From Burkholderiales bacterium (GTDB taxonomy: Bacteria > Pseudomonadota > Gammaproteobacteria > Burkholderiales > Burkholderiaceae_C), in assembly GCA_016000195.1 (NCBI GenBank), contig JAECRO010000026.1:1-38913 (forward strand): DNA of 38,913 nt, given 5' to 3'. The notes below the pieces were generated by a model, which was not told where the DNA came from, did no database searches, and saw only the letters and a list, made by a program, of their open reading frames with translations. Positions 26,949 to 35,734 of the stretch are shown here, in pieces; within the stretch, counting starts at the first letter, position 1, and every line of letters begins with the position of its first letter. Both the position numbers and the translations under genes were made by a program.

Positions 26949-28301
26949 TCAGCGTGCCAGCAAGCCGTTGATCTGCTGCAAATCCTCGGCCGTCAGCGTT
27001 CCGCTGGCCAGCCTTAGCCGCAGCCCGCCCAGCAGCACGTTGTAGCGCGCCTGCGCCAGGTCGCGCTTGGTCTGGAACAGCTGGCTTTGCGCGTTCAGCA
27101 CGTCGATATTGATGCGCACGCCGACCTGGTAGCCCAGCCGGTTGGCGTCGAGCGCGCTCTGGCTTGAGAGTTCGGCGGCTTCCAGTGCCTTGACCTGTCC
27201 CTGGCCCGACTGCACGCCGAAGTAGGCGGTGCGCACGTTCTGCGCCACGCTGCGCCGCGCGCCTTCAAGGTCGCTCAGTGCCTTGTCGCGCAGCGACAGC
27301 GTTTCCCGGATGCGGTTTTGCGTCGAGAAACCGGCGAACAGCGGCACATTGAGCAGCAGGCCGATATTGCTGGTGTTGGCGCGGGAGGAAATGCCAGCCG
27401 GCGCGGTGCTGGACGGGTTTTTGGTGACGTTGTAGCTGGCGGTGGCGTCCAGCGTGGGCTTGTGGCCGGCTTCGGCTTTCTTGATCTCCAGCTCGGCAAT
27501 TTCCGCGTTGCTCTGCGCCTGGCGAATGGCGGGGTTGAGCAGCTCGGACTGCTGCACCCAGATGCCGGCATCGGCCGGCGCCACGGGCGGCAGGTTGACC
27601 GGCATCGTCAGGGGGCGGGGCTGCGATTCGGTGACGCCGACCAGCTGGTCGAGCGCGATCTTGCGCACGCGCAGGTCGTTCCCGGCGGCGATTTCCTGGG
27701 CCGTCACCAGGTCGTAACGCGCCTGCGCTTCGCGGGTGTCGGTGATGGTGGAGGTGCCGACTTCAAAATTGCGCTTGGCAAACGCCAGTTGCTCATTCAC
27801 CGCTTCTTTTTGCGCCAGCACAAAGGTCAGCGTGTCCTGCGCGGCCAGCACGTCGAAGTAGGCCTGGCTGGTGCGCACGATCAGGTCCTGCGACGCCGAT
27901 TCGAGCTGGGCGCGGGCCAGCTCCACCTGCCGCAAGCCCTGCTCGTAGGTGGCCCAGTTGCCGGGCCGGTACAAGGGCTGGGTGACGCTGAGCGTGGCGT
28001 TTTGCGTGTTGTAGCTGGTGTTGACGGGCGGCGTGGTGGTGACTTCAACGCCAATGCGCGAGGCGCCTGCCGACAAGCCGGCGGTGGGCAAAATGCCGGC
28101 CCTGGCCTGGTCGGCGCGGGCCAGGTTGGCATCGTATTGCAGCTTGGCCGACTGGTAGCTGGCGTCAAAGGCGCGCGCCGACTCATACAACTCCACCAGA
28201 CTCTGCGCCTTTGCCAGGGGCGCCAGGGCTGCCAGGGCGAATGCGACCGAAACGGGCAACATTGGCAAGCGGAGTGCCGACAATTTTCCAGGCAGGGTCA
28301 T
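26949..28301 (-). CDS. TolC-family outer membrane efflux protein
   Basis: 450 residues with a signal peptide (LPVSVAFALAALAPLAKA, cleavage probably after residue 32) and the two-repeat coiled-coil structure of outer membrane efflux channels: SLVELYESARAFDASYQSAK at the mature start, and SAGASRIG, SVTQPLYRPG, LFAGFSTQNRI and NAQSQLFQTKRDLAQARYN later. It forms the trimeric exit duct through the periplasm and outer membrane for the pump encoded upstream on the same strand. The ATG at 28301 is preferred over 28346 because it gives a clean signal peptide. It is the last gene of the tetR-MFP-RND-pcm-rhodanese-tolC series, 105 bp after the rhodanese gene. Nothing but unannotated sequence lies in 26826-26948. 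Confidence 0.92.
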   Translation of the reverse strand: MTLPGKLSALRLPMLPVSVAFALAALAPLAKAQSLVELYESARAFDASYQSAKLQYDANLARADQARAGILPTAGLSAGASRIGVEVTTTPPVNTSYNTQNATLSVTQPLYRPGNWATYEQGLRQVELARAQLESASQDLIVRTSQAYFDVLAAQDTLTFVLAQKEAVNEQLAFAKRNFEVGTSTITDTREAQARYDLVTAQEIAAGNDLRVRKIALDQLVGVTESQPRPLTMPVNLPPVAPADAGIWVQQSELLNPAIRQAQSNAEIAELEIKKAEAGHKPTLDATASYNVTKNPSSTAPAGISSRANTSNIGLLLNVPLFAGFSTQNRIRETLSLRDKALSDLEGARRSVAQNVRTAYFGVQSGQGQVKALEAAELSSQSALDANRLGYQVGVRINIDVLNAQSQLFQTKRDLAQARYNVLLGGLRLRLASGTLTAEDLQQINGLLAR

Positions 28302-28406
28302 GGAGGTCTTGCAGAAGTGGAGTGAATCAATAAAAAAAGCACGCATCAGCCGCTGGAAATGACAAGCGGCAGCCCGGCCGGCTTGAGCGCTTCGAATCGA
28401 AGAGGC

Positions 28407-28772
28407 TCAGTAGCGCGCCACCGACGGATCGACCTGCTGCGACCAGGCATCGATGCCGCCCTGCAGGTTGACGACTTCAGCAAAACCGCTTTGCGCCAGG
28501 TAGTTGGCGACCTGCAGGCTGCGCATGCCGTGGTGGCACAGGCAGGCGATCGGGTGGTCGGCGCCCAGGGTGTCCCGGAGTTCGGCCACGCGGGCCGGAA
28601 TCTCGCGCATCGGCAGGGCCAGCAGCCTGAAGCCGTCTTCCCTGACCGAGGCGGTCTGCACTTCCCACGGCTCGCGCACATCGAGCACCACGGGAAGGGC
28701 GGCGGGCGCAAGCCCTTCTTTGGCCTGGTCGCGCCACGCGGCGAAACGGGAAGGATTGAGTTGGGGAATCAT
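28407..28772 (-). CDS. Single-domain rhodanese (sulfurtransferase)
   Basis: A 121-residue cytoplasmic protein of one rhodanese domain. It has VVLDVREPWEV (CH2A-like) and the active-site loop CHHGMRS with Cys79 as likely sulfur carrier, closing with NLQGGIDAWS. It can carry persulfide from a donor to thiols or to cofactor and tRNA pathways, but its partner is unknown. It lies 38 bp behind the Pcm-like gene and 105 bp before tolC. Confidence 0.92.
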   Translation of the reverse strand: MIPQLNPSRFAAWRDQAKEGLAPAALPVVLDVREPWEVQTASVREDGFRLLALPMREIPARVAELRDTLGADHPIACLCHHGMRSLQVANYLAQSGFAEVVNLQGGIDAWSQQVDPSVARY

Positions 28773-28810
28773 CGGATTGGCCTTGCGGTGGGTTCAGGTT
28801 GTCAGGGGTT

Positions 28811-29500
28811 TCAGAAAGTGAATTTCGACGGCTCGGGGAAATTGAGCAGCCGGGGCGCCACCGTGTCCCACGCTTGCACGGTGCGAAACGAGTCCTTGCC
28901 GACGCGCGTGATCAGCGTGGCGCGCATCATGGGTTCATCGCCGACGATGGCGCTCAGGCGGCCGCCGACCTTGAGCAGGTCGAGCAGCGCGGCGGGCACT
29001 TCGGCGACCGAGCCGCTGAGCACGATGACGTCGAAAGGGCCGCGCAGCGGGCCGTTGCCGGACACCGCTTCGGCCAGGCTGGCCGCGCCGTCGGCCAGGC
29101 GCACTTCGGCGTTGTAGATGCCGGCTTTTTGCAGGTTGCGGCGCGCGGTCTCGACCAGCTCGGGCTCGATTTCAAGCGTGATGACCTGCTGGGCGCGGTG
29201 CGCGAGCAGGGCGGCCATGAAGCCGGAGCCGGTGCCGATCTCCAGCACTTTTTCGTGCTTTTGCACGGCCAGGTCCTGCAGGATGCGGGCCTCGACCTTG
29301 GGCTCCAGCATGCACTGGCTGGCGTTTTTTTGCGGCGGCAGCGGAATTTGCATATCGACAAAGGCCAGCGCCTTGAAGGCCGGCGGCACGAAATCCTCGC
29401 GCCGCATCACCGCGAGCAGGGAAAGGACCTGGCTGTCCAGCACTTCCCAGGGGCGGATTTGCTGCTCAATCATGTTGAATCGGGCTTGTTCGTAGTTCAT
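28811..29500 (-). CDS. Protein-L-isoaspartate O-methyltransferase-like protein
   Basis: A 229-residue SAM-dependent methyltransferase of the PCMT family. The SAM site is VLEIGTGSGFMAALL (about 85-99). The usual GQTISQPY substrate segment is replaced by QKNASQCMLEPKVEARIL, a variant recalled in betaproteobacterial paralogues next to tolC, so true isoaspartate repair is uncertain. The frame reaches 29689, but the chosen ATG at 29500 begins with the conserved MNYEQARFNMIEQQIRPW. It lies between the RND pump and the rhodanese gene. Confidence 0.87.
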   Translation of the reverse strand: MNYEQARFNMIEQQIRPWEVLDSQVLSLLAVMRREDFVPPAFKALAFVDMQIPLPPQKNASQCMLEPKVEARILQDLAVQKHEKVLEIGTGSGFMAALLAHRAQQVITLEIEPELVETARRNLQKAGIYNAEVRLADGAASLAEAVSGNGPLRGPFDVIVLSGSVAEVPAALLDLLKVGGRLSAIVGDEPMMRATLITRVGKDSFRTVQAWDTVAPRLLNFPEPSKFTF

Positions 29501-29586
29501 GGCGGACCTGTTGTTGGACGATGTGGAGTGTGAGGAAGAAGGATGAGGGCGTGGATCGCAAGGGCGGATTTTAGACGGCGCGCGCT

Positions 29587-32500
29587 TCATCGTCCTGACG
29601 CCGCAGGCTGCGCTTCGGCCTGCGCTGCGGGCGATGGCTTGCCGCTGAATTTGCGCTTGAACCACTGCGCCAGGTCGTCCATGTAGCAATAGGTGATCGG
29701 CACCACGACCAGCGTCAGCAGCGACGAGGTGATGACGCCGCCAATCACCGCCTGGCCCATGGGCGCGCGCTGCTCGGAGCCTTCGGTCAAGGCAAAGGCC
29801 AGCGGCACCATGCCGAAAATCATGGCCAGCGTGGTCATCAAAATCGGCCGCAGCCGGACCCGGGCCGCTGTCAGCAGCGCTTCGCTGCGCTCCATGCCCT
29901 GCTCGCGCATGCGGATGGCAAAGTCCACCAGCAAGATCGCGTTCTTGGTCACCAGCCCCATCAGCATGACGATGCCGATGATGGAAAACATCGACAGCGT
30001 CGAGCCGAACAGCAGCAGCGCCAGCACCACGCCAATCAGCGTCAGCGGCAGCGAGGTCATCAGCGCCATCGGCTGCAAAAAGCTCTTGAACTGGCTGGCC
30101 AGGATCATGTAGATGAACAAAATCGCCATCACCAGCGCCGACACCGCATAGCCGAAGGACTCGGCCATGTTCTTGGTCGAGCCGCTGAAGGCGTAGCGGT
30201 AGCCGGGCGGAAAGTTGATGCCGGCCAGCGCGGCCTTGATGTCGCCGGACACCTCGCCGGCCGAGCGCTGGTACACGTTGGCATTGATGGCGACTTCGCG
30301 CGTCAGGTCGCGCCGGTTGATCTGGTTCGGGCCGGTCGATTCCTTCACGCGGGCCACCTGGCTGAGCCGCACGATGCGGCTTGAGCCGTCGGCGTTGCTG
30401 CCCACCACGCTGCTCATGAAGGGCAGGTGCTCCAGGTCTTGCGGCGAATTGCGCGCATCGGGCGCAAGGCGCACGTTCACGTCGTAGGTCTGGTCGTCGG
30501 GGGCGCGCCAGTTGCCGACGGTCTGGCCGGCGATCAGGGTGCGCAGCGACGCCGCGATCTGCGCTGCCGACAGCCCCAGGCTTGAGGCGGCATCGCGCCG
30601 CACGTCCAGTTCAATCACCGGCTGGTCGGCCTTCAGGCTCGAATCCAGATCGACCAGGCCGGGAATGCCCCGGATTTTTTCGCTGACCAGGCGGCTCAAT
30701 CGGCCCAGTTCCTCCAGATCAGGCCCCTGCAGCGAAAACTCGACCTGCTTGTTGCCGCCCACCGGGTCCAGCAGGCCGGCATGCGTCACGGTGATGCCGG
30801 GAACCTGCTTGAGCCGCTCGCGCAGCGCCGCCGACATTTCGTCGGCATTGCGTGTGCGCGACTTGCGGTCCACCAGCCGCACATAGACGCTGGCGTACAT
30901 TTTTCCCTGCGCGTTGCCGGTGTTGAGCGTTGCGACGGTGTATTTGACCTCGGGCAACTCGCGCATGATGGCATCGACCTGGCGCGCCTTGGCCTCGGTG
31001 GCTTCGAGCGATGCGCCCACCGGCGTGTTGAAGTTGAGCGAGGTTTCGGAGAAGTCGGCCTTGGGCACGAACTCGGTGCCCAGCAGCGGCACCATGAAAA
31101 TGCTGATGGCAAAAATCACCACGGCCAGCGCCAGCGTGGCCAGTTTATGCACCAGCGCCCAGCGCAGGATGCCCTGGTAGCGCTGGCTCAGCGATTCGGT
31201 GGCGCTGTCAAACCAGCCGGTGACGCGGCCAATGGTCTTGTCGTAGAAGGTCACGGGAACGCCGCGCCTGCCGTGCGATTCAATCGACGGGTCGTGCCAG
31301 ATGCTCGACAGCATCGGGTCCAGCGTGAAGCTGACGAACATCGAGATCAGCACCGCCGCCACGATGGTGACGCCGAACTCATGGAAAAACTTGCCGATGA
31401 TGCCGCCCATGAAGCCAATCGGCAAAAACACCGCGACGATGGAAAAAGTCGTGGCCAGCACCGCCAGGCCGATTTCCTGCGTGCCGTCGAGCGACGCCTG
31501 GTAGGGCATTTTTCCCATCTGCACATGGCGCACGATGTTCTCGCGCACCACGATGGCATCGTCGATCAACAGGCCCACGCACAGCGACAAGGCCATCAGC
31601 GTGATCATGTTGATGGTGAAGCCGAACAGGTTCATGAACAGGAAGGTGCCGATGATGGAGATCGGCAGCGTCAGCCCGGTGATGACCGTGGAGCGCCAGG
31701 AGTTGAGGAACAGGAACACGATCAGCACCGTCAGCAGCGCGCCTTCGATCAGGGTGCGGCGCACGTTTTCGACCGCCACGCGAATCGGCCGCGAGCCGTC
31801 GGTGATCAGCTCCAGCCGCGCGCCGGGCGGCAGCAGCGGCTGCAGTTCGGCGACCGCCTTGTTCAGCCCGTCGACCACGCTGATGGTGTTTTCGTCCTGC
31901 GCTTTTTGCACTGTCAGCAGCAGGGTGCGCTGGCCGTTGTACAGCGCCAGGCTGTCGAGTTCCTGGGCGCCGTCGGCAATCCGGGCGACCTGGCTGACGG
32001 TGATGGGCGCGTTGCCCTTGCGCGTCACGATGATGTTGCCAAAGTCCTCGGGGCGCTTCATGCGGGCATCGATCTTGACGGTGCGCTCCTGCGTCAGCGA
32101 GCGGAGCGCGCCCATCGGCAAGTCCTGGTTTTCATTGCGCACCGCCGTGACGACCTGATCGGCCGTGATGCCGAGCGACTCCATTGCCTGCGGGTTGAGG
32201 TAGATGTTGATCTCGCGCTTGGTGCCGCCCACCAGCGTGACCGAGCCGGCGCCGCGAACGTTTTCAAGCCGCTTTTTCAGCACCTGGTCGGCCCAGTTGG
32301 TCAGTTCGATGGCTGTCATTGGCTTGCCTTGCGTTGCCTCCGGCAGTACCGCCACCGACCAGATGGCGCGGCTGGACGGGTCGAAGCGCAGCACGCGCGG
32401 CTCCTTGACCTCGTCGCGGAGCAGGGGCCGGATGGCGGCGATTTTTTCGCGCACGTCTTCGGCGGCCTTGCGCCCGTCAATCGACAGCTGAAACTCGATG

Positions 32501-32775
32501 ATGACGACCGCCTGGCCCTGGTAGCTGCGCGAGGTCAGGGTGTTGACGCCGGCGACCGAATTGACGCCTTCCTCGATCTTCCTGGTGACTTCGCTCTCGA
32601 CGATCTCGGGCGAGGCGCCGGGGTAGTCGGCGGTGATGACCACCACCGGAAAGTCGATGTTCGGGAACTGGTCCACCTGCATGCGCTGGTACGAAAACAG
32701 CCCGAGCACCACGATGGCCAGCATGACCATGGTGGCGAACACCGGATTCTTGAGACTGACCTGGGTGAACCACAT
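29587..32775 (-). CDS. RND-type multidrug efflux permease (AcrB/HAE1 family)
   Basis: A 1062-residue inner membrane pump with twelve TM helices and two large periplasmic loops, driving drug export by proton import. The start is typical ([20 protein letters not shown]), as are [20 protein letters not shown] and the TM4 proton relay Asp pair in [18 protein letters not shown]. The TM10 Lys occurs in [11 protein letters not shown], and the C-terminus carries [20 protein letters not shown]. It starts 22 bp after the membrane fusion protein stop, so the two are one operon. Length and relay residues are intact. Substrates cannot be read from the sequence. Confidence 0.95.
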   Translation of the reverse strand: MWFTQVSLKNPVFATMVMLAIVVLGLFSYQRMQVDQFPNIDFPVVVITADYPGASPEIVESEVTRKIEEGVNSVAGVNTLTSRSYQGQAVVIIEFQLSIDGRKAAEDVREKIAAIRPLLRDEVKEPRVLRFDPSSRAIWSVAVLPEATQGKPMTAIELTNWADQVLKKRLENVRGAGSVTLVGGTKREINIYLNPQAMESLGITADQVVTAVRNENQDLPMGALRSLTQERTVKIDARMKRPEDFGNIIVTRKGNAPITVSQVARIADGAQELDSLALYNGQRTLLLTVQKAQDENTISVVDGLNKAVAELQPLLPPGARLELITDGSRPIRVAVENVRRTLIEGALLTVLIVFLFLNSWRSTVITGLTLPISIIGTFLFMNLFGFTINMITLMALSLCVGLLIDDAIVVRENIVRHVQMGKMPYQASLDGTQEIGLAVLATTFSIVAVFLPIGFMGGIIGKFFHEFGVTIVAAVLISMFVSFTLDPMLSSIWHDPSIESHGRRGVPVTFYDKTIGRVTGWFDSATESLSQRYQGILRWALVHKLATLALAVVIFAISIFMVPLLGTEFVPKADFSETSLNFNTPVGASLEATEAKARQVDAIMRELPEVKYTVATLNTGNAQGKMYASVYVRLVDRKSRTRNADEMSAALRERLKQVPGITVTHAGLLDPVGGNKQVEFSLQGPDLEELGRLSRLVSEKIRGIPGLVDLDSSLKADQPVIELDVRRDAASSLGLSAAQIAASLRTLIAGQTVGNWRAPDDQTYDVNVRLAPDARNSPQDLEHLPFMSSVVGSNADGSSRIVRLSQVARVKESTGPNQINRRDLTREVAINANVYQRSAGEVSGDIKAALAGINFPPGYRYAFSGSTKNMAESFGYAVSALVMAILFIYMILASQFKSFLQPMALMTSLPLTLIGVVLALLLFGSTLSMFSIIGIVMLMGLVTKNAILLVDFAIRMREQGMERSEALLTAARVRLRPILMTTLAMIFGMVPLAFALTEGSEQRAPMGQAVIGGVITSSLLTLVVVPITYCYMDDLAQWFKRKFSGKPSPAAQAEAQPAASGR

Positions 32776-32797
32776 GGCGTTATTGCCTTATCGGGCG

Positions 32798-34003
32798 TCA
32801 GGGCGCTGTCTTGGCGGAAGCAGGACTGGACGCGGGTGCGCCGGGCGCGCTCATTTTGGTGAAGCGAACCTGCGTGCCTTCCGGCAGGCCGCCGATGTTG
32901 CCGCGAATCACAGGCATGCCGTCGGCCAGCCCCTGGACGGCGACCAGCGCTTCGCCTTGCGTCGTGCCGCGCGTGCCGAGTTCAACGGCTTTGTGAGTCA
33001 CGCGTCCGTTTTCAATCGCCTGCACATAGGGCGCGGGCTTGTCGGTGCGCACGCTGCTGACCGGCACCGCCAGCAGCGATGCCTGCGCCGTGCCCAGCGT
33101 TCCCTGCGCAAACAGGCCCTGGCGCAAGGGCAGGGTGCTGCTGCTGCTGCTGTTGCTGCCTGCGCTGTTGTCAATGCTCAGGTAGACCAGCACGCTGCGG
33201 CTGCCGGCCTGCGCGCTGGGGTTGATGCGGACGACTTTGGCGCTGACGGTTTGCGGGCTGCCTTCAATCTGCAAGCCGGCGCTCTGGCCGACGCGCACGC
33301 TCATGGATTCCTGCGCGCCCAGGCTGGCTTCAAGCTCCAGCCGGCTCAAATCGACCACTTCGACAATCCGGGTGTCGATGGCGACGCGCTCGCCCGGCTG
33401 CGCCAGTCGCTGCGACACCTGGCCGGCAATCGGCGACTTGAGCACCGTGTCCTCGACCGACTTGGCGGCCACCTCAACGCCGGCCAGCGCCGCGCGGTAG
33501 GTGGACTGGGCGGCGTTCAGGTTGGCCAGCGAGGTGTCCAGCGCGGTTCTGGAGATGAAGCCCTGGTCCACCAGCGCCTTGTTGTTGTCGTACTGGCGCT
33601 GCACCACGTTGACCTGCGCCTTGGCGGAGTCGGCCTGCTCTCTGGCCTGGCGCACGCGCGACTGGTATTCGCTGGCGTCGATCCGGGCCAGCACCTGGCC
33701 GGCCTTGACGAAATCGCCTTCGCGCACGCTCAGGCCCTGGAGTTCGCCGGGCACGCGCGCCTTGATGACCGCCGAGTTGACCGCCTTGAGCGAACCCGAG
33801 ATGGCGACGCCCTGCGTCATGTCGCGCGCCTGGGCCTTCACCACGTCGGATTCGGCCAGCTCGACCCAGCCCAGGCTTTGGGCGCTGCCGGCCGCAAGCA
33901 GCGCCTGCTGCCGGGCCTTGCGCGCCGACAGGGCGCGCACCACGCCGGCCGCGAGCAGCACGGCGACGAGAAGGGCCACGGCCCATTGGATCCAGCGCTT
34001 CAT
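32798..34003 (-). CDS. Efflux membrane fusion protein (HlyD/AcrA family)
   Basis: A 401-residue periplasmic adaptor linking the RND pump to the TolC-like channel. It is anchored by an N-terminal TM (about 5-27, WIQWAVALLVAVLLAAGVV) and has no lipobox. The lipoyl half (GELQGLSVREGDFVKAGQVL), the alpha-helical hairpin (about 105-180) and the other lipoyl half (VLKSPIAGQVSQRLAQPGE) follow. A Ser-rich run (NSSSSSTLPLRQG) is a local oddity. The frame is open up to 34141; ATG 34003 is chosen because it places the TM at the N-terminus. The 109 bp before it contains a TCCCC-loop-GGGGA hairpin (34030-34044) and no gene. Confidence 0.92.
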   Translation of the reverse strand: MKRWIQWAVALLVAVLLAAGVVRALSARKARQQALLAAGSAQSLGWVELAESDVVKAQARDMTQGVAISGSLKAVNSAVIKARVPGELQGLSVREGDFVKAGQVLARIDASEYQSRVRQAREQADSAKAQVNVVQRQYDNNKALVDQGFISRTALDTSLANLNAAQSTYRAALAGVEVAAKSVEDTVLKSPIAGQVSQRLAQPGERVAIDTRIVEVVDLSRLELEASLGAQESMSVRVGQSAGLQIEGSPQTVSAKVVRINPSAQAGSRSVLVYLSIDNSAGSNSSSSSTLPLRQGLFAQGTLGTAQASLLAVPVSSVRTDKPAPYVQAIENGRVTHKAVELGTRGTTQGEALVAVQGLADGMPVIRGNIGGLPEGTQVRFTKMSAPGAPASSPASAKTAP

Positions 34004-34112
34004 CAAAAACAAACTCCGGTTTGAAACCTCCCCTTCAGGGGGATAGAACTCATTTGGGATAGGGGCAAGCTCTTCCAAATTCGCCCCGAAAAGGGTGTGG
34101 ATTGAAACATCT

Positions 34113-34799
34113 TCAGACTTTCTTTTCGTCCGGGGCCGCATCGCCTGGCCGAAGGCTCAGGCCGTTCAGGATGATGCCGAGTTGCGCGGCAATGTATTTT
34201 TTCGGGTCCAGCGTCACCTGGTCGGATACGCAAACGCCCTGCGAATGCCTGGACAGCATCAGGAAAACCATGGGGCTGACCACGCTGTAGACGGCAGAGT
34301 CCAGGTCAATCTGGCGGAATTCGCCGCGCTCCATGCCGCGCTGCAGGACGCGGCGTATCAGGGCCTGGCCGGGCTGGATGACTTCGTGCTGGTAGAAGGC
34401 AGCAATGTCGGGGAAATTGCTGGCTTCGCTGATCATCAGCTTGGTCAGGCCCGAGGCTTTGGTCGCGCCCACACGCTCCCACCAGGAGGTCATGCAGTAG
34501 CCCAGCATCTCGCAGGCCGTTCCCTGGAAGGTTTCAAAATCGCTGTTCCACTCCACCAGCCGTCCCGAAATGCTTTCACGGACCACCGCCTTGAACAGCT
34601 CGTCCTTGCTGGGAAAGTACAAAAACAGCGTGCCTTTTGAAACCCCGGCGCGCGCCGCGACTTCCTCGACCCGGGTGGCGGCAAAGCCTTTTTCAACAAA
34701 CAGGTCCAGCGCGGCATTCAGCAATTCGCCCGGACGGGCTTCCTTGCGCCGCTCGCGCCTGGCCGATGGGGCTGGAATGTGGTCGTTTGGAGAGGGCAT
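34113..34799 (-). CDS. TetR/AcrR-family transcriptional regulator
   Basis: 228 residues. The N-terminal HTH of the family is clear (GELLNAALDLFVEKGFAATR, then VSKGTLFLYFPSKDELFKAVV), followed by a C-terminal ligand domain (TMs absent, MISEASNFPDIAAFYQHEV typical of AcrR-like repressors). It probably represses its own operon, which includes the downstream efflux genes, until a substrate binds. A palindrome over the promoter (34810-34833) is the likely operator. The ATG at 34799 is preferred to the upstream frame at 34859, which would extend through the promoter. It is the first gene of the minus-strand efflux operon. Confidence 0.93.
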   Translation of the reverse strand: MPSPNDHIPAPSARRERRKEARPGELLNAALDLFVEKGFAATRVEEVAARAGVSKGTLFLYFPSKDELFKAVVRESISGRLVEWNSDFETFQGTACEMLGYCMTSWWERVGATKASGLTKLMISEASNFPDIAAFYQHEVIQPGQALIRRVLQRGMERGEFRQIDLDSAVYSVVSPMVFLMLSRHSQGVCVSDQVTLDPKKYIAAQLGIILNGLSLRPGDAAPDEKKV

Positions 34800-34809
34800 G
34801 TGTGGCGTA

Positions 34810-34833
34810 ATTACTGACTGACTGGTTAGTAAT
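34810..34833. promoter_or_regulatory. Probable TetR operator
   Basis: ATTACTGAC-TGACTG-GTTAGTAAT has 9-bp arms that match as inverted repeats with one mismatch. It lies 10 bp upstream of tetR and overlaps the -10 and start region of the promoter described at 34831, the usual place for TetR-family autorepression. The ACTGACTNGTNAGT core resembles operators of related efflux repressors (from memory). Confidence 0.75.
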
Positions 34834-34859
34834 GTAGCTTTTTGCCCTCCAGCGGTCAA
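34831..34859 (-). promoter_or_regulatory. Promoter of the tetR-efflux operon
   Basis: Read on the minus strand, TTGACC (34859-34854) is followed after exactly 17 bp by TACATT (34836-34831). Both boxes fit sigma-70 well, and the predicted start falls within the operator palindrome. Confidence 0.7.
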
Positions 34860-34893
34860 CCGATGTGTTTGCCCGCCGCTGCGCGCCGGTGCT

Positions 34894-35673
34894 TCAGACC
34901 GGCAGGAAGCGGCTCACCGCCAGGCCCAGGCATTCGCGCAGCACCAGCCGCGAAGCCTGCAGGCCGTGCCCTGACGGCAGCCATTGCAGCAGGTCGCTCT
35001 CGATGGGCAGCGTAAAGCCCATGGGCGCGGGCGTCACGCTCAAGCCGGCACGCTCGAAAGCGGCCAGCGCGCGCGGCATGTGCCACGAATCCGTGACCAG
35101 GGCAATGCGCCGCACGCCGCCCTGCTGGAGCACGGGGGCCATGAGGCGCGCATTTTCCCAGGTGTCGCGCGATGCGGATTCGCTCCAGCGCAGCTTGAAG
35201 CCGTAGTCCTGCAGCGCCACACGTGCCGCCACTTCGGCTTCGGCGGTGGGCTGCATGCCGTCGGCCGCCCAGCTGGTGCCGCCGGAAAAGGCCACCGGCA
35301 GCACCGACTGGCGCGCCAGCCAGACGCCGTAGCGCAGCCGGGCGGCCGTGTAGGGCGATGGCTGGGGCGCGCCACCGTATTCAGGCGCACCAGGCAGCAA
35401 GCCGCCGCCCAGGATGACGATGGCCTGCACATTTTCAGCTTTCAGCCGGGCGGCGGAGGCCGGCGCGAACTGCGGCAGCGCATGGCGCGCCAGCCACACC
35501 GCCGTGCCGTGGCAACTCAGCAGCCACAGCGCCGCCAGCGACAGCGTGGCCAGCGCCAGTCCGCCGCGCTTTTTTCGCCACGCCAGCAGCACGCCCAGCA
35601 GCGCCAGCAACAGCAGCGCAAGCGGTGGCATCACCAGGCTGGTCAGCAACGGTTTAAGAAAGCCAAGCGCCAT
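34894..35673 (-). CDS. DUF218 (ElyC/SanA/YdcF-like) membrane-anchored protein
   Basis: A 259-residue protein with two N-terminal hydrophobic helices (about 9-31 and 38-58), then a periplasmic DUF218 domain. The fold marks are AIVILGGGLLPGAPEYGG, the FSGGTSW region, SRDTWENAR, and VTDSWHMPRALAAFERAG. The ElyC group affects cell-envelope polymer (lipid carrier) processes in E. coli, but the function here is unknown. The ATG at 35673 gives a normal N-terminus; a TTG three bases upstream is also in frame. Dispersed repeat F ends five bases before the start, and no ribosome site is visible, so translation initiation may be affected by it. Confidence 0.85.
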   Translation of the reverse strand: MALGFLKPLLTSLVMPPLALLLLALLGVLLAWRKKRGGLALATLSLAALWLLSCHGTAVWLARHALPQFAPASAARLKAENVQAIVILGGGLLPGAPEYGGAPQPSPYTAARLRYGVWLARQSVLPVAFSGGTSWAADGMQPTAEAEVAARVALQDYGFKLRWSESASRDTWENARLMAPVLQQGGVRRIALVTDSWHMPRALAAFERAGLSVTPAPMGFTLPIESDLLQWLPSGHGLQASRLVLRECLGLAVSRFLPV

Positions 35674-35677
35674 CAAT

Positions 35678-35727
35678 CGCTATGAAAATAATAGCTGCTT
35701 GTGCAGGCCGTACCTGCGCTAGAGGCC
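35678..35727 (-). repeat. Dispersed double-hairpin repeat, copy F
   Basis: Read on the minus strand: GGCCTCTA, GCGCAGGTACGGCCTGCAC, AAGCAG, then CTATTATTTTCATAG. It occupies nearly all of the 61-bp gap between gcdH and the DUF218 gene, and both genes point the same way. Confidence 0.85.
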
Positions 35728-35734
35728 TGAATCA

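Noticed and set aside
26835-27017. 60-codon plus-strand frame between the peptidase gene and tolC
   Set aside because: It overlaps the 3' end of tolC on the opposite strand and has no ribosome site or recognisable sequence.
30781-32862. Plus-strand frame of 693 codons opposite the RND pump gene
   Set aside because: The translation is low-complexity His/Gln/Arg and the pump on the other strand is intact.
34004-34141. N-terminal extension of the membrane fusion protein
   Set aside because: It would overlap tetR by about 29 bp and put 46 hydrophilic residues before the anchor helix. The ATG at 34003 gives a normal anchor.
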